Shown here: positions 20,091 to 29,953 of the stretch, one piece after another
Layout: every line of letters starts with the position of its first letter
How positions within the stretch are numbered: position 1 is the first letter of the stretch
Source of the DNA: Nostoc sp. XA010
GTDB taxonomy: Bacteria; Cyanobacteriota; Cyanobacteriia; Cyanobacteriales; Nostocaceae
Direction of reading: 5' to 3'
DNA length: 64,000 nt
Assembly: GCF_020829625.1 (NCBI RefSeq)
Contig: NZ_JAIVFX010000004.1
Span: 265,220 to 329,219 of the forward strand
Program-made: the position numbers and the translations under genes
Notes under the pieces: generated by a model
Told to the model about the DNA's origin: nothing
The model's database searches: none
What the model saw: the letters and a program-made list of their open reading frames with translations, nothing else

Positions 20091-20944
20091 AATCTTTAAC
20101 TACCTAAATCAATTTTTTCAGTAACTTAAGTTCTCAATCTGCTGTTTTTGCTATTTTCGTGTACAAAAGACTCGGCGAAATTTGATGTTTTCGGCATACT
20201 TTATACCTCAAGAGTGAAGAACAGTAATATTCATCAAAAACTCACCTTATGAAAAGGTTTTTTGATCGCACTTATCTAACTATCAAAGCAGAACAACAGT
20301 TTTAACCGCTATACAAATTCATGAGCGCGTGCATTTTGTCAAACAAATAGTTTCAGGCTTTTTTCACTCATCTTTAATCAACCATGAAAGCTGAAAAAAG
20401 CTCGAAAAATGAAGATTGAATGTCTAAAATTCACACTTCATAATTTGTTTTTTTCTCAATCGGTAATTCCTACTACTGTGAAAATAGGGAAGAGTTCACT
20501 CTTGATAGGTAAAAATATTTTTATACCCTCGTTGTGGGCTATTGCCCGTGAGTGTCTAGCCTGAAAATAGAGAACATCGAAATCACTTTGTATTAACTAT
20601 ATACTACCTACATACTACCGAATTTATTGAAATATCTTTACTTAAAGACACATCTTTGCATATTCTTCATATTATTCACTGTTCTATGTAAGTATAAGTA
20701 CTTTTGTTTATGTATTGCTGGGTTACGCTTTTTTAGGCGATCGCTAACCTGAAATCAACAACAGCCAAAGTCTTTCAATGTGGAAACTAAACTTTTAAAA
20801 ATTGTGCAGCTTAACCAGACATACATATTAGAGTAATATAGCAACGGTGGTATCATTGCATCAAAATGATCCCGTAATTTTGTCTAGATATAGAATTCTA
20901 TCGCCCTGCCAACGGTAGATTATTTCTGAAAGGAGTTTGCTGCA
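20091..20944. other. Divergent intergenic region, 854 bp
   Basis: Separates the minus-strand RTX gene from the plus-strand inositol-phosphatase-like gene. AT-rich, no supported gene. A good Shine-Dalgarno (AAGGAG) sits just before the ATG at 20945. Confidence 0.4.
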
Positions 20945-21820
20945 ATGTCCACAACGCCTACTACTCGACTGATTTTAGAGACTTTACTTCCCCATCTGAA
21001 AGTAGCAGCAGCCTATGCCAATTTCCTTCAACCAAAAATTGCTGCACTTCCTGCCAAAGAACAAGGAAACAACTTTTTTAGTGCTGCACTTACTGATGCA
21101 GATGTGGCTATTCAAAATCTGGTAGAAGTAGTACTACTGGGCACTTTCCCAGATATTCGCTTTTATGGTGAAGAGTATGAAAGTTCTAACAATACTAAGT
21201 ATTTTCGTGCTACCGATCTCGGTTCAGAAGGTGATTATTTAGTCACGCTCGACCCCATTGATGGTACGAAATTTTACATGGATGGACATTCTAATTACCA
21301 AATTATTCTCAGTATTCTAAATTCGGATGACTTTGAAGGAGTAATTGCTATTTCCCCTGCCCAAAACATTTATTTTTACGCTCTCCGAGGTGAAGGTGCT
21401 TTTAAAGGGACGCTGGAGATGAGCTTAGAAGCTTGTGCCCCGTTACACATAACATCCGCCAAACCTGCTATTTTGTTGGGATGGGGAATGAATGCGATCG
21501 CAGATTTACTAAAAGATCGATATAAAGTCATCGATATAGCGACTGATTACTCTAGTGATATTGAAATTCCCAGTCTCAATGGTATTCTTAGTGGCGATTT
21601 AAGTGGAGCAGTCATCAAATCGGGTAAATTTCTTGATAGTGCTGGACTCGCTTTTATTGCGAAAGAGGCTGGCTGGATTGTAACTACTCTGGATGGTTCA
21701 ACTTTACCACCACTGCATACTTGTGAAAACTATAGTATGCCTGGATTGATAATAGCTGCCTCAAAATCTGTTCATCAAGACTTACTGAAAGCGATGCAAA
21801 GCTTCAAAAGTGCTGAGTAA
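20945..21820 (+). CDS. Inositol monophosphatase family protein
   Basis: This 291-residue protein has the metal-binding motifs of the IMPase/FBPase/CysQ superfamily: GEEYE (Glu), LDPIDGT (DPIDGT) and, near the C-terminus, LDSAGLAFIAKEAG in place of the usual WDxAAG. These Mg-dependent enzymes remove phosphate from inositol phosphates, 3'-phosphoadenosine nucleotides or sugar phosphates; the substrate here is not decided. The start has AAGGAG at the proper distance. A ketopantoate reductase gene follows after 23 bases, so both may be one operon. Confidence 0.85.
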   Translation: MSTTPTTRLILETLLPHLKVAAAYANFLQPKIAALPAKEQGNNFFSAALTDADVAIQNLVEVVLLGTFPDIRFYGEEYESSNNTKYFRATDLGSEGDYLVTLDPIDGTKFYMDGHSNYQIILSILNSDDFEGVIAISPAQNIYFYALRGEGAFKGTLEMSLEACAPLHITSAKPAILLGWGMNAIADLLKDRYKVIDIATDYSSDIEIPSLNGILSGDLSGAVIKSGKFLDSAGLAFIAKEAGWIVTTLDGSTLPPLHTCENYSMPGLIIAASKSVHQDLLKAMQSFKSAE

Positions 21821-21843
21821 GAAATAATGAGTAATTTGACAAA

Positions 21844-22824
21844 ATGAAAATCTGTATTGTTGGCGCGGGTGCGATTGGTGGATATTTAGGGGCAAAGCTA
21901 GCACTAGCAGGTGAAGAGGTAACGCTAATCGCTCGTGGTTCTCATTTGGAGGCAATTAAAAAAAATGGGCTGAAGTTACTTATGGCAGACGGTTCTGGCC
22001 AAATTGCTACTCCGGCTTTGGCAACTAGCGATATTCAAGAAGCGGGGCCACAAGATATAGTAATTTTAACTGTGAAGGCTCACAGTGTACCTGCGATCGC
22101 ACCTTTTCTCCCTGCACTATACAATCCTCACACAATGGTGGTGACAGCCCAAAATGGCGTTCCTTGGTGGTACTTTTGCAAGTATGGCGGTGAGTATGAA
22201 GGTACGCGGATTCAATCTGTCGATCCAGATGGGATTATTGAAGCTAGTATCGGTGCTGAACGTGCTATTGGTTGTGTTGTTTACCCGGCAACTGAGATAA
22301 TTGAACCAGGTGTAATTAAGCATATTGAAGGCGATCGCTTTACTCTCGGTGAAATCGACGGCACTAAAACAGAACGCATTCAATTATTAGCGCAGACTTT
22401 AAAACAGGCAGGATTCAAAGCACCAATCCGCAATCAAATTCGCACGGAAATTTGGATCAAGTTGTGGGGAAATGTGGCGTTTAATCCCATCAGTGCTTTA
22501 ACTGGTGCTACTCTAGAAGATATTTGTCGTTATCCCCTCACGCGTGAACTAGCGCGGCAAATGATGACAGAAACTCAAGCGATCGCAGAAAATTTAGGTA
22601 TAAAGTTTGGCATCACTTTAGAACAGCGAATTAATGGCGCAGAAAATGTCGGTGCCCATAAAACCTCAATGCTACAAGATATTGAAGCCGGACGCCCCAC
22701 CGAGATAGATGCTATTGTTGGTGCAGTCGCAGAATTGGGAAAACTTACTCAAATTCCCACACCTCATATTGATGCTATTTATGCCAGCGTCAAATTGTTG
22801 GAGACGACCAAAATAAGAATTTGA
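21844..22824 (+). CDS. Ketopantoate reductase (2-dehydropantoate 2-reductase) family
   Basis: The 326-residue protein begins with the Rossmann motif GAGAIGGYLGAKLA. It has NGVPWWYF and the family motifs TVKAHSVPAI, KLWGNVAFNPISALTGAT (Lys and Asn of the active site) and GRPTEIDAIVGAV. By family it reduces ketopantoate to pantoate with NADPH in pantothenate/CoA synthesis, although many paralogs act on other 2-keto acids. PanE is therefore a fair but unproven symbol. It is 23 bases downstream of the IMPase-like gene. Confidence 0.88.
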   Translation: MKICIVGAGAIGGYLGAKLALAGEEVTLIARGSHLEAIKKNGLKLLMADGSGQIATPALATSDIQEAGPQDIVILTVKAHSVPAIAPFLPALYNPHTMVVTAQNGVPWWYFCKYGGEYEGTRIQSVDPDGIIEASIGAERAIGCVVYPATEIIEPGVIKHIEGDRFTLGEIDGTKTERIQLLAQTLKQAGFKAPIRNQIRTEIWIKLWGNVAFNPISALTGATLEDICRYPLTRELARQMMTETQAIAENLGIKFGITLEQRINGAENVGAHKTSMLQDIEAGRPTEIDAIVGAVAELGKLTQIPTPHIDAIYASVKLLETTKIRI

Positions 22825-22958
22825 CAATCATTAATTACAAGATTTCATTAATTCATAACAAATTCTCTGCGTACCTCTGCGTTTAAATTTTAACCCTCAA
22901 TTCCCCACGATTTTACGCGTTTCAGGTGCAGAATTGAAATTATATAATTATCAAGTTC

Positions 22959-24443
22959 ATGAAGAAAAAGAAAATATGGCTATCAACCATACTAGTAGTA
23001 GCATTAGTAATCAGCATTATCGGACATAGTAATTCTCTAAAAGCTGTCTCATCTTTAGGTAAAGACACGCTGACGATGATTACTTCCCCAGATTATCCTC
23101 CTTATGAGTTTTATGATACGAAAGGAGGCGATCGCCAAATTGTTGGCTTTGATATAGATATTGCCAAAACCCTTGCTGAAAAACTAGGGTTTAAGCTTCA
23201 AATAATGGAATCCGATTTTAATGGATTAATCCCTGCACTCCAAGCAAATCGGGCTGACTTTGTAATGGCTGGGATGACTCCGACTCCAGAACGTCAGAAA
23301 AATATTGACTTTTCAATTATTTATTACGAAGCCAAAGATACCATTGTCGCTCCTAAAGATAGCAACCTAAAGCAGCCTCAAGACTTATTAGGAAAAAAAG
23401 TTGGGGTACAACTAGGAACCATCCAAGAACAAAATGCCCAGAAAATTGCTAAAAAATTTGCGGGTATTCAGCTAAAGCAACTCAACAGAGTGCCGGAAGT
23501 AGTTCAGGAAATCAAATCTGGGCGAATTGATGCAGCAATTGTTGAGGATACTGTCGCTAAAGGATTTGCCCAAGCTAACCCAGATTTAGAATTTAATACT
23601 ATTCCCTCAGAGGAGCAAAGTGGATCAGCGATCGCTTTTCCCAAAGGTTCTTCTTTTGTAGAACCGTTTAACACAGTTCTTCAACAAATGAAGGACAATG
23701 GCACATTGAATAAACTTGTAGCCAAATGGTTTTCACAGAATATTACCGCTAATTCTGCATCTTCAACTCTTGCCAAAGGCGGATTGAATCTCGACTTCAC
23801 CAGAATTCTTCCAGATATTCCTTTTATCCTTCGGGGAATCCCTTTAACTCTGTTGTTTACGCTATTATCCGTATCTTTGGGGTTAATCTGGGGAACAATA
23901 CTGTCTCTATTAAAAATTCTCGGCATCAAACCGCTTACCTGGGTTGCTAACGCCTACACTTCTGTTTTTCGAGGTACACCTTTGTTATTACAGTTGGCGT
24001 TGGTTTACTACGCAACACCCCAGCTTACAGGCTATGATATTTCAGCATTGCAGGCTGGGGTGCTAACTTTTACCCTGAATTCTGGCGCTTATATGTCGGA
24101 AACCATCAGAGGTGGGATTCAAGCGGTGGATAAAGGGCAAAGTGAAGCGGCGATGTCTATGGGTGTTCCCTATTGGTTGATGATGTGGGATGTGATTTTA
24201 CCGCAAGCATTGAAGAATATTCTCCCAGCATTGGTAAATGAAACTATCGGATTGCTCAAAGATTCCGCGCTGGTGTCAACCATTGGGGTGGTGGAAATAT
24301 TACGCAGCGCCCAAATTGTTGGTGCAAATAAGTATATTTATTTTGAACCACTGCTATTTGCAGGGTTAATCTACTATGTTTTAGTAATGGGTATGACCTT
24401 GGGTGCATCTGCTTTAGAAAGGAGATTACGGGAAAGTGAATAA
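22959..24443 (+). CDS. Amino-acid ABC transporter, fused substrate-binding and permease protein
   Basis: The protein has 494 residues. A signal/anchor segment at about 5-25 is followed by a type 3 periplasmic binding domain (about 40-265: [36 protein letters not shown]) and then an inner-membrane permease domain (about 285-490) with the HisM/GlnP loop ([18 protein letters not shown]). Such fusions are the BgtB type described in cyanobacteria for basic amino acids and glutamine. The specific substrate cannot be told from sequence alone. The ATPase gene overlaps its 3' end by 8 bases. Confidence 0.92.
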   Translation: MKKKKIWLSTILVVALVISIIGHSNSLKAVSSLGKDTLTMITSPDYPPYEFYDTKGGDRQIVGFDIDIAKTLAEKLGFKLQIMESDFNGLIPALQANRADFVMAGMTPTPERQKNIDFSIIYYEAKDTIVAPKDSNLKQPQDLLGKKVGVQLGTIQEQNAQKIAKKFAGIQLKQLNRVPEVVQEIKSGRIDAAIVEDTVAKGFAQANPDLEFNTIPSEEQSGSAIAFPKGSSFVEPFNTVLQQMKDNGTLNKLVAKWFSQNITANSASSTLAKGGLNLDFTRILPDIPFILRGIPLTLLFTLLSVSLGLIWGTILSLLKILGIKPLTWVANAYTSVFRGTPLLLQLALVYYATPQLTGYDISALQAGVLTFTLNSGAYMSETIRGGIQAVDKGQSEAAMSMGVPYWLMMWDVILPQALKNILPALVNETIGLLKDSALVSTIGVVEILRSAQIVGANKYIYFEPLLFAGLIYYVLVMGMTLGASALERRLRESE

Positions 24444-25170
24444 TGTAGTAATTCGCACGGAATTCTTATGTAAATCCTTTGGTAAACTCGACGTACTCAA
24501 AGATATTTCCACTGAATTTTATCAGGGGGAAGTGGTTGCTATACTAGGCCCTTCTGGTTCAGGTAAGTCTACCTTTCTGCGATGCATAAACTTGCTAGAA
24601 CAACCCACCAAAGGAAGAATCTATTTTCACAATCAAGAAATTACCAAGCCCAAGGCAAACATCGCTAAGGTGCGCCAGCAGTTGGTGATGGTATTTCAGC
24701 ATTTTAATTTGTTTCCTCACATGAATGTGCTGCAAAATGTCACCTATGCACCCATCAAGGTGAAAGGGATTAACAAGCAAAAAGCACAAGAACATGGCTT
24801 AGAATTGCTTGCTAAGGTAGGTTTAGAGTCAAAAGTGTCTGTGTACCCATCTAAACTATCTGGGGGACAAAAACAGCGAGTAGCGATCGCTCGGGCATTA
24901 GCAATGGAACCAGAGATGATTTTGTTTGATGAACCCACCTCTGCATTAGATCCAGAAATGGTTAAGGATGTGCTGGAAGTGATGAAAGCTTTAGCGCTAT
25001 CTGGAATGACAATGGCGATCGTTACCCATGAAATGGGGTTTGCAAGAGAAGTTGCCAATCGGATTATGTTCCTCGACCAGGGTATTTTAGCAGAAGATGC
25101 TACTCCTGGCGAGTTTTTCCAAAATCCTCAGTGCGATCGCGCTAAACAGTTTTTGGAAAAAATGCTTTAG
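24436..25170 (+). CDS. Amino-acid ABC transporter ATP-binding protein
   Basis: This 244-residue ATPase starts at GTG. Walker A is GPSGSGKS, the Q-loop is [10 protein letters not shown], the signature is LSGGQKQR, Walker B is [12 protein letters not shown] and the switch His is in VTHEMGF. It is the GlnQ/BgtA type that pairs with a fused binding/permease subunit. The 8-base overlap with the upstream gene indicates coupled translation of a complete two-protein importer. Confidence 0.95.
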   Translation: MNNVVIRTEFLCKSFGKLDVLKDISTEFYQGEVVAILGPSGSGKSTFLRCINLLEQPTKGRIYFHNQEITKPKANIAKVRQQLVMVFQHFNLFPHMNVLQNVTYAPIKVKGINKQKAQEHGLELLAKVGLESKVSVYPSKLSGGQKQRVAIARALAMEPEMILFDEPTSALDPEMVKDVLEVMKALALSGMTMAIVTHEMGFAREVANRIMFLDQGILAEDATPGEFFQNPQCDRAKQFLEKML

Positions 25171-25655
25171 AACATCAGGAATTTGCCGCTTTTTTTGTAT
25201 TCTTGAAACTTTTCTAAAACAGGGCGATCGTTTGGCATTAACGTAGGTAAGTTTGCCAAATCAAAAAATTCCAGCGCCAGCGATTCTCCATCTATGCAAG
25301 CGAGACTGCCCTCCCATTCAACAGCTCGCAAAATTAAAATGAAGTTTTGCACGCGATCGCCATTGGGATAAGTTACAGTTTCAAAGGCTGGGTTGGAAGA
25401 AAACCCTACAGCTTCAAAACGCTTAACCGTTAAACCAGTTTCTTCAAAAACCTCTCGTGCTGAACACTCTTCGGCAGAGTCACCTACTTCTGGACAGCCA
25501 CCAGGTAGCCCCCAAAGTTTGAAATCACTTCGCTTTTGCAACAAAACCCGTCCCAAATTATCCTCGATAATCACGCGTGCGCCAAATAATAGAAGTAGGC
25601 GATCGCCTACAACTTGTCGTAACTTGCCGAGATAAGAATCTGACCAATTCGCCAT
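25167..25655 (-). CDS. Nudix hydrolase
   Basis: The 162-residue protein holds a full Nudix box: [19 protein letters not shown] followed by EETGL, matching GX5EX7REUXEEXGU. The family cleaves nucleoside diphosphates linked to another moiety. The substrate is unknown (ADP-ribose, oxidised nucleotides and others are possible). Its 3' end overlaps the end of the convergent ABC ATPase gene by 4 bases. Confidence 0.9.
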   Translation of the reverse strand: MANWSDSYLGKLRQVVGDRLLLLFGARVIIEDNLGRVLLQKRSDFKLWGLPGGCPEVGDSAEECSAREVFEETGLTVKRFEAVGFSSNPAFETVTYPNGDRVQNFILILRAVEWEGSLACIDGESLALEFFDLANLPTLMPNDRPVLEKFQEYKKSGKFLMF

Positions 25656-25763
25656 AATTTTAGAGAAAATTTATAAAGAAAATCTAAAGGTAGCAAATAG
25701 CGATCGCCTGAAAACAGGATAATGCAGTTGAACAGGTTAATTATTCCTATTCAACCTAGAATT

Positions 25764-26342
25764 ATGGCATCTACACCTAAAATCCTTGCCTTTGCAGGCA
25801 GCACCCGGATTGAGTCTTACAACAAAAAATTGGTAAAAATCGCGGCGGCTGGCGCTCAGGCAGCAGGCGCAGAAGTGACTTATATAGACCTCCGCGATTT
25901 GCCTCTACCTCTGTATGATGAAGATTTGGAAGCTCAAGAAGGACTACCTGCCAACGCCCGCACTTTCAAGGATTTGCTGATTTCTCATCAAGGATTGCTG
26001 ATTGCTTCGCCGGAATATAACAGTTCACTTACAGCAGTTTTGAAGAATGCCATTGACTGGGCATCCCGTCCAGCCCCAAATGAAGCACCATTAGCTGCTT
26101 TTGCAGGTAAGGTTGCTACTATTATGAGCGCTTCCCCAGGCGCTCTTGGTGGTTTGCGGGGATTGGTTCACTTGCGCTCTATTTTGGGAAACATCAAAGT
26201 TTTAGTACTTCCCGATCAAATAGCAGTACCCAAAGCTTATGAAGCCTTTAATGGTGATGGCACACTAAAAGATGCTAAACAGCAAGAATCTATTGAGCAG
26301 TTAGGCGCTGGCTTAACAAAGATATTACTGAAGCTCAACTAA
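25764..26342 (+). CDS. NADPH-dependent FMN reductase family protein
   Basis: The protein has 192 residues from the ATG at 25764 (MASTPKILAFAGS). An upstream ATG at 25722 is less likely because the fold starts at KILAFAGSTR. Flavodoxin-like motifs are the phosphate loop GSTRIESYNKKL, SPEYNSSLTAVLKNAIDW and ASPGALGGLRG. The family (ArsH/ChrR/azoreductase-like) uses NAD(P)H to reduce FMN or quinones, often protecting against oxidative or metal stress. Confidence 0.9.
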   Translation: MASTPKILAFAGSTRIESYNKKLVKIAAAGAQAAGAEVTYIDLRDLPLPLYDEDLEAQEGLPANARTFKDLLISHQGLLIASPEYNSSLTAVLKNAIDWASRPAPNEAPLAAFAGKVATIMSASPGALGGLRGLVHLRSILGNIKVLVLPDQIAVPKAYEAFNGDGTLKDAKQQESIEQLGAGLTKILLKLN

Positions 26343-26470
26343 ATTGTTCAGGTGTTCAGTAAATAGCGAACACTTATCATTAAAATACAGATTTTGGGGT
26401 ATGAAAGCGTGGCTACTACCTCCTGTTACCTTCAACCTCGACCTGGTGGTAGTACCAGTTTCTATGTCAG

Positions 26471-26566
26471 GATCTTACGTCTGTTGCTGTTACAAAAAAT
26501 TGGCGGATAACTTTTACTTTTCAAGACGGAGATGCTTACGACGTAAATTACAAAGACTATCATTAG
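26471..26566 (+). pseudogene. higB: HigB toxin remnant (C-terminal end only)
   Basis: In frame 26471-26566 the translation is DLTSVAVTKNWRITF then TFQDGDAYDVNYKDYH and a stop. This is the characteristic C-terminus of RelE-superfamily HigB toxins (NWRI.F.F..GDA..V.Y.DYH). Upstream the frame is closed by a stop (TAG at about 26450) and the N-terminal two thirds are not recognisable. It sits 9 bases before higA, the normal higB-higA order. Confidence 0.75.
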
Positions 26567-26575
26567 GAGTTAAGG

Positions 26576-26875
26576 ATGATCGCAAAAAGAAAGCCTAGAC
26601 ATCCTGGCGGATTAATCAAGCGTCAGTATCTGGAACGGCTAAATATCACAATTACTGACTTTGGTGATATTCTTAATGTATCTCGTAAAACTGTATCTGA
26701 GATAGTTAACGAGCAAGGAAGCGTTACGCCGAATATGGCGCTTCGTTTGGCTACCGCCTTGCAAACTACTCCTGAAGTTTGGTTAAATCTCCAACAAAAA
26801 TATGATCTTTGGTGCGCTGCTAATGAATCAGAGTCTTGGAAAGATATAGCACCTATAAATTTACAAGCTTCCTGA
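26576..26875 (+). CDS. higA: HigA-type antitoxin (XRE/helix-turn-helix)
   Basis: The 99-residue protein has HPGGLIKRQYLERLNIT, the helix-turn-helix ITDFGDILNVSRKTVSEIVN and the LQTTPEVWLNLQQKYDLW box that define VapI/HigA antitoxins. A strong Shine-Dalgarno (AGGAGTTAAGG) precedes the ATG. It would repress its own promoter and bind HigB. The toxin gene upstream is reduced to a C-terminal stub, so this is an orphan antitoxin. Confidence 0.9.
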   Translation: MIAKRKPRHPGGLIKRQYLERLNITITDFGDILNVSRKTVSEIVNEQGSVTPNMALRLATALQTTPEVWLNLQQKYDLWCAANESESWKDIAPINLQAS

Positions 26876-26935
26876 TCAACAAGATTTCCGACTTCTTAAA
26901 TCAATCGGTAATCTGAGCATGTCAATTTTCACAAA

Positions 26936-27901
26936 TTATAACTTAATATTTTTAGACAAAATTGATTTAGGTAGCATTCCATGCACACCTTTGTGGGGAC
27001 TGTTCACAACTTGAGTGATATGAAAATTCACAGCTAAACTACACAATACATAAGCATCTTCTGGCGACAAATTCGCAAAGCGTTCCAGAAAATCAATCAT
27101 GTTTTTTAAAGCCAGTTCTAAGGCTTCATCTAAGGTTTGGGCAAACCCCATTGTAATGATATGAGTTGGAGTTTCAGCAATTGGTGTTGTCAGTTGTAAA
27201 TCCTTGCGAAGCTTGAGGGTAATTCTGCCGTTCATGGAAGTTTCAATGGCGGTGACATTAACTTCACCATCTCCCTGTGCGGAATGCCCATCACCAATAG
27301 AAAATAATGCACCTGGTACGAAAATTGGCAAAAATAAACGAGAACCAGCTTGTAATTCTCGATTGTCGATATTACCACCGTAAGAACCTGGCGGGACAGA
27401 AGTTCGAGAAGTTTCTGGAGTAGCGACACCAAGAATCCCAAAAAACGGTTTGAGGGGAATTTTTATGCCAGCACCCGCCGGAAATTCAGCGATGTTGTTT
27501 GCTAAATCTAGAGGAATGAATCTCAACGCAGGTTGAGGAAACTGATGTGGTAAAGCTCCCCAACCTGTACGAATGGCATTGAAGCCGATGGGTAAAAGAG
27601 GTGCGATCGCATCTAATTGTACTTCTAAAACATCCCCTGGTTTGGCATCGCGTACATAAATCGGCCCTGTGAGTAAATGCGGTCCCCCAGCAATTTTGCG
27701 TTCTGGTAGAAGATTTTGGCAGATGTCGAGAAATTCTGGTGTGAGAAACTCAGGTGGTGCTTTGTCATAAACGTAGTAACCAGTATAAGTTTCCACATCA
27801 ACCGTATCACCTGAATTAATAATGAGCGCTGGTTCTAGCAGATGGGAGAAACCACCCAGATGCACAGTTTCTTTAGTAGCTTTTAAAATGTAATGAGTCA
27901 T
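26936..27901 (-). CDS. Acetamidase/formamidase family protein
   Basis: The protein has 321 residues from the ATG at 27901 (MTHYILKATKETVHLGGF); an earlier start at 27940 is possible. Motifs of the FmdA/AmdA family are present: GPIYVRDAKPGDVLEVQL, FFGILGVATP, PGSYGGNIDNRE, GDGHSAQGDGEVN and a C-terminal EDAYVLCSLAVNFHITQVVN. The family hydrolyses formamide, acetamide or related short amides to ammonia and the acid, so a role in nitrogen scavenging is plausible. Single gene. Confidence 0.93.
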   Translation of the reverse strand: MTHYILKATKETVHLGGFSHLLEPALIINSGDTVDVETYTGYYVYDKAPPEFLTPEFLDICQNLLPERKIAGGPHLLTGPIYVRDAKPGDVLEVQLDAIAPLLPIGFNAIRTGWGALPHQFPQPALRFIPLDLANNIAEFPAGAGIKIPLKPFFGILGVATPETSRTSVPPGSYGGNIDNRELQAGSRLFLPIFVPGALFSIGDGHSAQGDGEVNVTAIETSMNGRITLKLRKDLQLTTPIAETPTHIITMGFAQTLDEALELALKNMIDFLERFANLSPEDAYVLCSLAVNFHITQVVNSPHKGVHGMLPKSILSKNIKL

Positions 27902-28037
27902 CGCTGTTGTATTTTTAGTTGCGTGCAATAGTAGGAGCAAGTCGCATGAGCGGGTTAAAAGACTTGAGCAAACTGGCGTACTATTGGTAGAGGTACAGCA
28001 ATATTCCCTAATGCGTGTTGCATCAAAGAGAGAACCG

Positions 28038-28376
28038 CTATGTTAATAACTTGCACAGTATTTTAGCAATCAAATCTTGCATATCCGATGACAATGTACC
28101 CAGTTCACGCTTAATCAGCGATTTACGAACTGTCATCAAATGATCCAGCCTAATAGTCGATGGTTTATTTAATCTACTGGCAGCAAAATCAGGATGATTG
28201 GTATCTAATACAATGTCAGTTTCCATCAAATCAGATGGAATCTTACTGGTGATGAAAGCAAGGATAACATGTTTGTAAGATCCCACTGGATTAGTCAAGC
28301 AAATGGCTGGACGCAATTTAGTAGCTGATAAATCATCGAATGGGAAAGGTACGAGAACAATTTTACCCTTAGTCAT
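28038..28376 (-). CDS. PemK/MazF-family toxin
   Basis: The protein has 112 residues from the ATG at 28376 (MTKGKIVLVPFPFDDLS). It has the MazF/PemK barrel motifs KGKIVLVPFPF, KLRPAICLT and LNKPSTIRLDHLMTV. Family members are sequence-specific mRNA endonucleases. The frame is intact, unlike the other toxins in this window. Its start overlaps by 8 bases (ATGACTAA) the stop of the upstream TPR gene, whose C-terminal tail looks like an antitoxin. Toxin and TPR protein are thus translationally coupled. Confidence 0.85.
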   Translation of the reverse strand: MTKGKIVLVPFPFDDLSATKLRPAICLTNPVGSYKHVILAFITSKIPSDLMETDIVLDTNHPDFAASRLNKPSTIRLDHLMTVRKSLIKRELGTLSSDMQDLIAKILCKLLT

Positions 28377-29586
28377 TGAATGGCTTCCCATCAGCTAAGG
28401 TGTAAATATCTTCTTCACGATCTTTTAAAAAATCAAAGACTGGATTACTCGCTGCTGCTTTAAGCCATTCTTGTTCATCTATTTCTTCTTCATCTTCCCA
28501 ATCATTTTTTGTCTGAATCAAAGCCTGAAACCGCTCATTTTCCCGAACCACATTAAAAGCTGAGTCATTTATTGCCATATTTAAATATTGGACATGACTC
28601 AGATTGATAGCTTTTTGCAAATTCTCAATTGCTGGTTCAATATCTCCCTGCAACGCATAACAAGATGCCTTATTGTAAAAAGCATCTGCATAATCAGGTT
28701 TTAATTCCAAAGCTTTGTCAAAGCTAGCAATAGCCTCTTCAAAGTGTCTCACCTTCAACAACATATAGCCTTGGTTATTCCAGTCTCCGTAGTCATCAGA
28801 CTTAATTGTAATAGCCTTGTTAAAACTAGCAATTGCTTCTGGAAAGCGTTCTAACTTTCTCAGTGTGATACCTCGATACTTCCAAGCTTCGTACCAATCC
28901 GGTTTCAATTCTAAGGCTTTATCAAAGCTAATAATTGCTTCTTGCAAACGTTTTAATTCCCCAAGTGTAATACCTCGACAATACCAGCCCTTGGAGATAT
29001 TGGGGTTCAATTTTATACTTTTATCAAAACTATTGTTTGCTTCTTCAAATTGTCCCAAGTCATAGAGCACAATACCTAAATTGTACCAACTCCAATAATC
29101 GTTAAATTTGAGTTGAATGGCTTTGTTAAAACTAGCAACAGCATCTTCTAGACGTCCTAAGTCATACAGCGTAATCCCTCGGTTAAACCATGCTTCGTAT
29201 TTGTTGGGTCTAATCTCCAAGGCTTTATCATAACTGGCAAGTGCCTCTTCTGACTGTTCCAAACATCCTACTATAATGCCCCGATTGAACCAGGCTTCAT
29301 ACAAATCTGGTTTAATTGCCAGAGCTTTGTCTAAGTTAGCGATCGCCTCTTCTAAGCTACCTAAATTTACTAGCGCAATACTCCGGTTGTACCAGGCTTC
29401 GTACAAATCTGGTTTAATTTCCAGTAATTTGTCTAAGTTAGCAACTATATCTTCATCAATAACTTCTAAGTTCGCTAGCACTGTTGTGCTTTTGTAGGAG
29501 CCTGCTAAAAAGTCAAGATTGATCTCTAAGGGTTTTTCGTAACCAGTGTTCGCTGGGCTTGGGCGTTCTAAAAGGAGGCTATCCAT
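28369..29586 (-). CDS. TPR protein with antitoxin-like C-terminal tail
   Basis: The protein has 405 residues. From about 40 to 335 it is a run of about nine 34-residue TPR units (AWYNRGI.L..LGR.EEAIASFDKALE.KPD.YE). The last 35 residues (EQEWLKAAASNPVFDFL, EEDIYTLADGKPFND) differ in style. They resemble, from memory, the small acidic antitoxins that precede PemK-type toxins in cyanobacteria, and a PemK gene follows with an 8-base overlap. It may be a fusion in which the TPR array regulates or localises the antitoxin. TPR is certain; the antitoxin assignment is inference. Confidence 0.75.
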   Translation of the reverse strand: MDSLLLERPSPANTGYEKPLEINLDFLAGSYKSTTVLANLEVIDEDIVANLDKLLEIKPDLYEAWYNRSIALVNLGSLEEAIANLDKALAIKPDLYEAWFNRGIIVGCLEQSEEALASYDKALEIRPNKYEAWFNRGITLYDLGRLEDAVASFNKAIQLKFNDYWSWYNLGIVLYDLGQFEEANNSFDKSIKLNPNISKGWYCRGITLGELKRLQEAIISFDKALELKPDWYEAWKYRGITLRKLERFPEAIASFNKAITIKSDDYGDWNNQGYMLLKVRHFEEAIASFDKALELKPDYADAFYNKASCYALQGDIEPAIENLQKAINLSHVQYLNMAINDSAFNVVRENERFQALIQTKNDWEDEEEIDEQEWLKAAASNPVFDFLKDREEDIYTLADGKPFND

Positions 29587-29953
29587 TATGCATATCTATT
29601 CCATTCAAGTTTGACAAAATTAGTCTTGTGGGTGTTAATACGATCGCACTCTTACTCAGATTTTAGCTTCTCCTGTTCTACCTTCTCTTAATAATTAATT
29701 ATTTTCGTCCTCAATTAATAGCTAAAATAGGTTTCAAGTTAAAATACCATCAAAAATTTAGCGAATTGGTATAAGTGTGACTTGTAAATGAACCAATGAA
29801 GATCGTTAGTAGGGGTGGACATCTGTGCGCCCGAAATGCGTGTATCAACAGTTTTGTTAAAAGCTAGGTTATTATCTCAATAATTTGCTAAACTCCAACT
29901 TTAGGAATAGCAAATAAAAACAATTTGAGCAGGGAATTTGGAGGGGTTGCAGA
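29587..29953. other. Divergent promoter region, 367 bp
   Basis: Lies between the minus-strand TPR gene and the plus-strand DUF4336 gene. AT-rich, nothing coding seen. GGAGGGG about 10 bases before the GTG at 29954 is a good ribosome site that decides that start. Confidence 0.4.
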
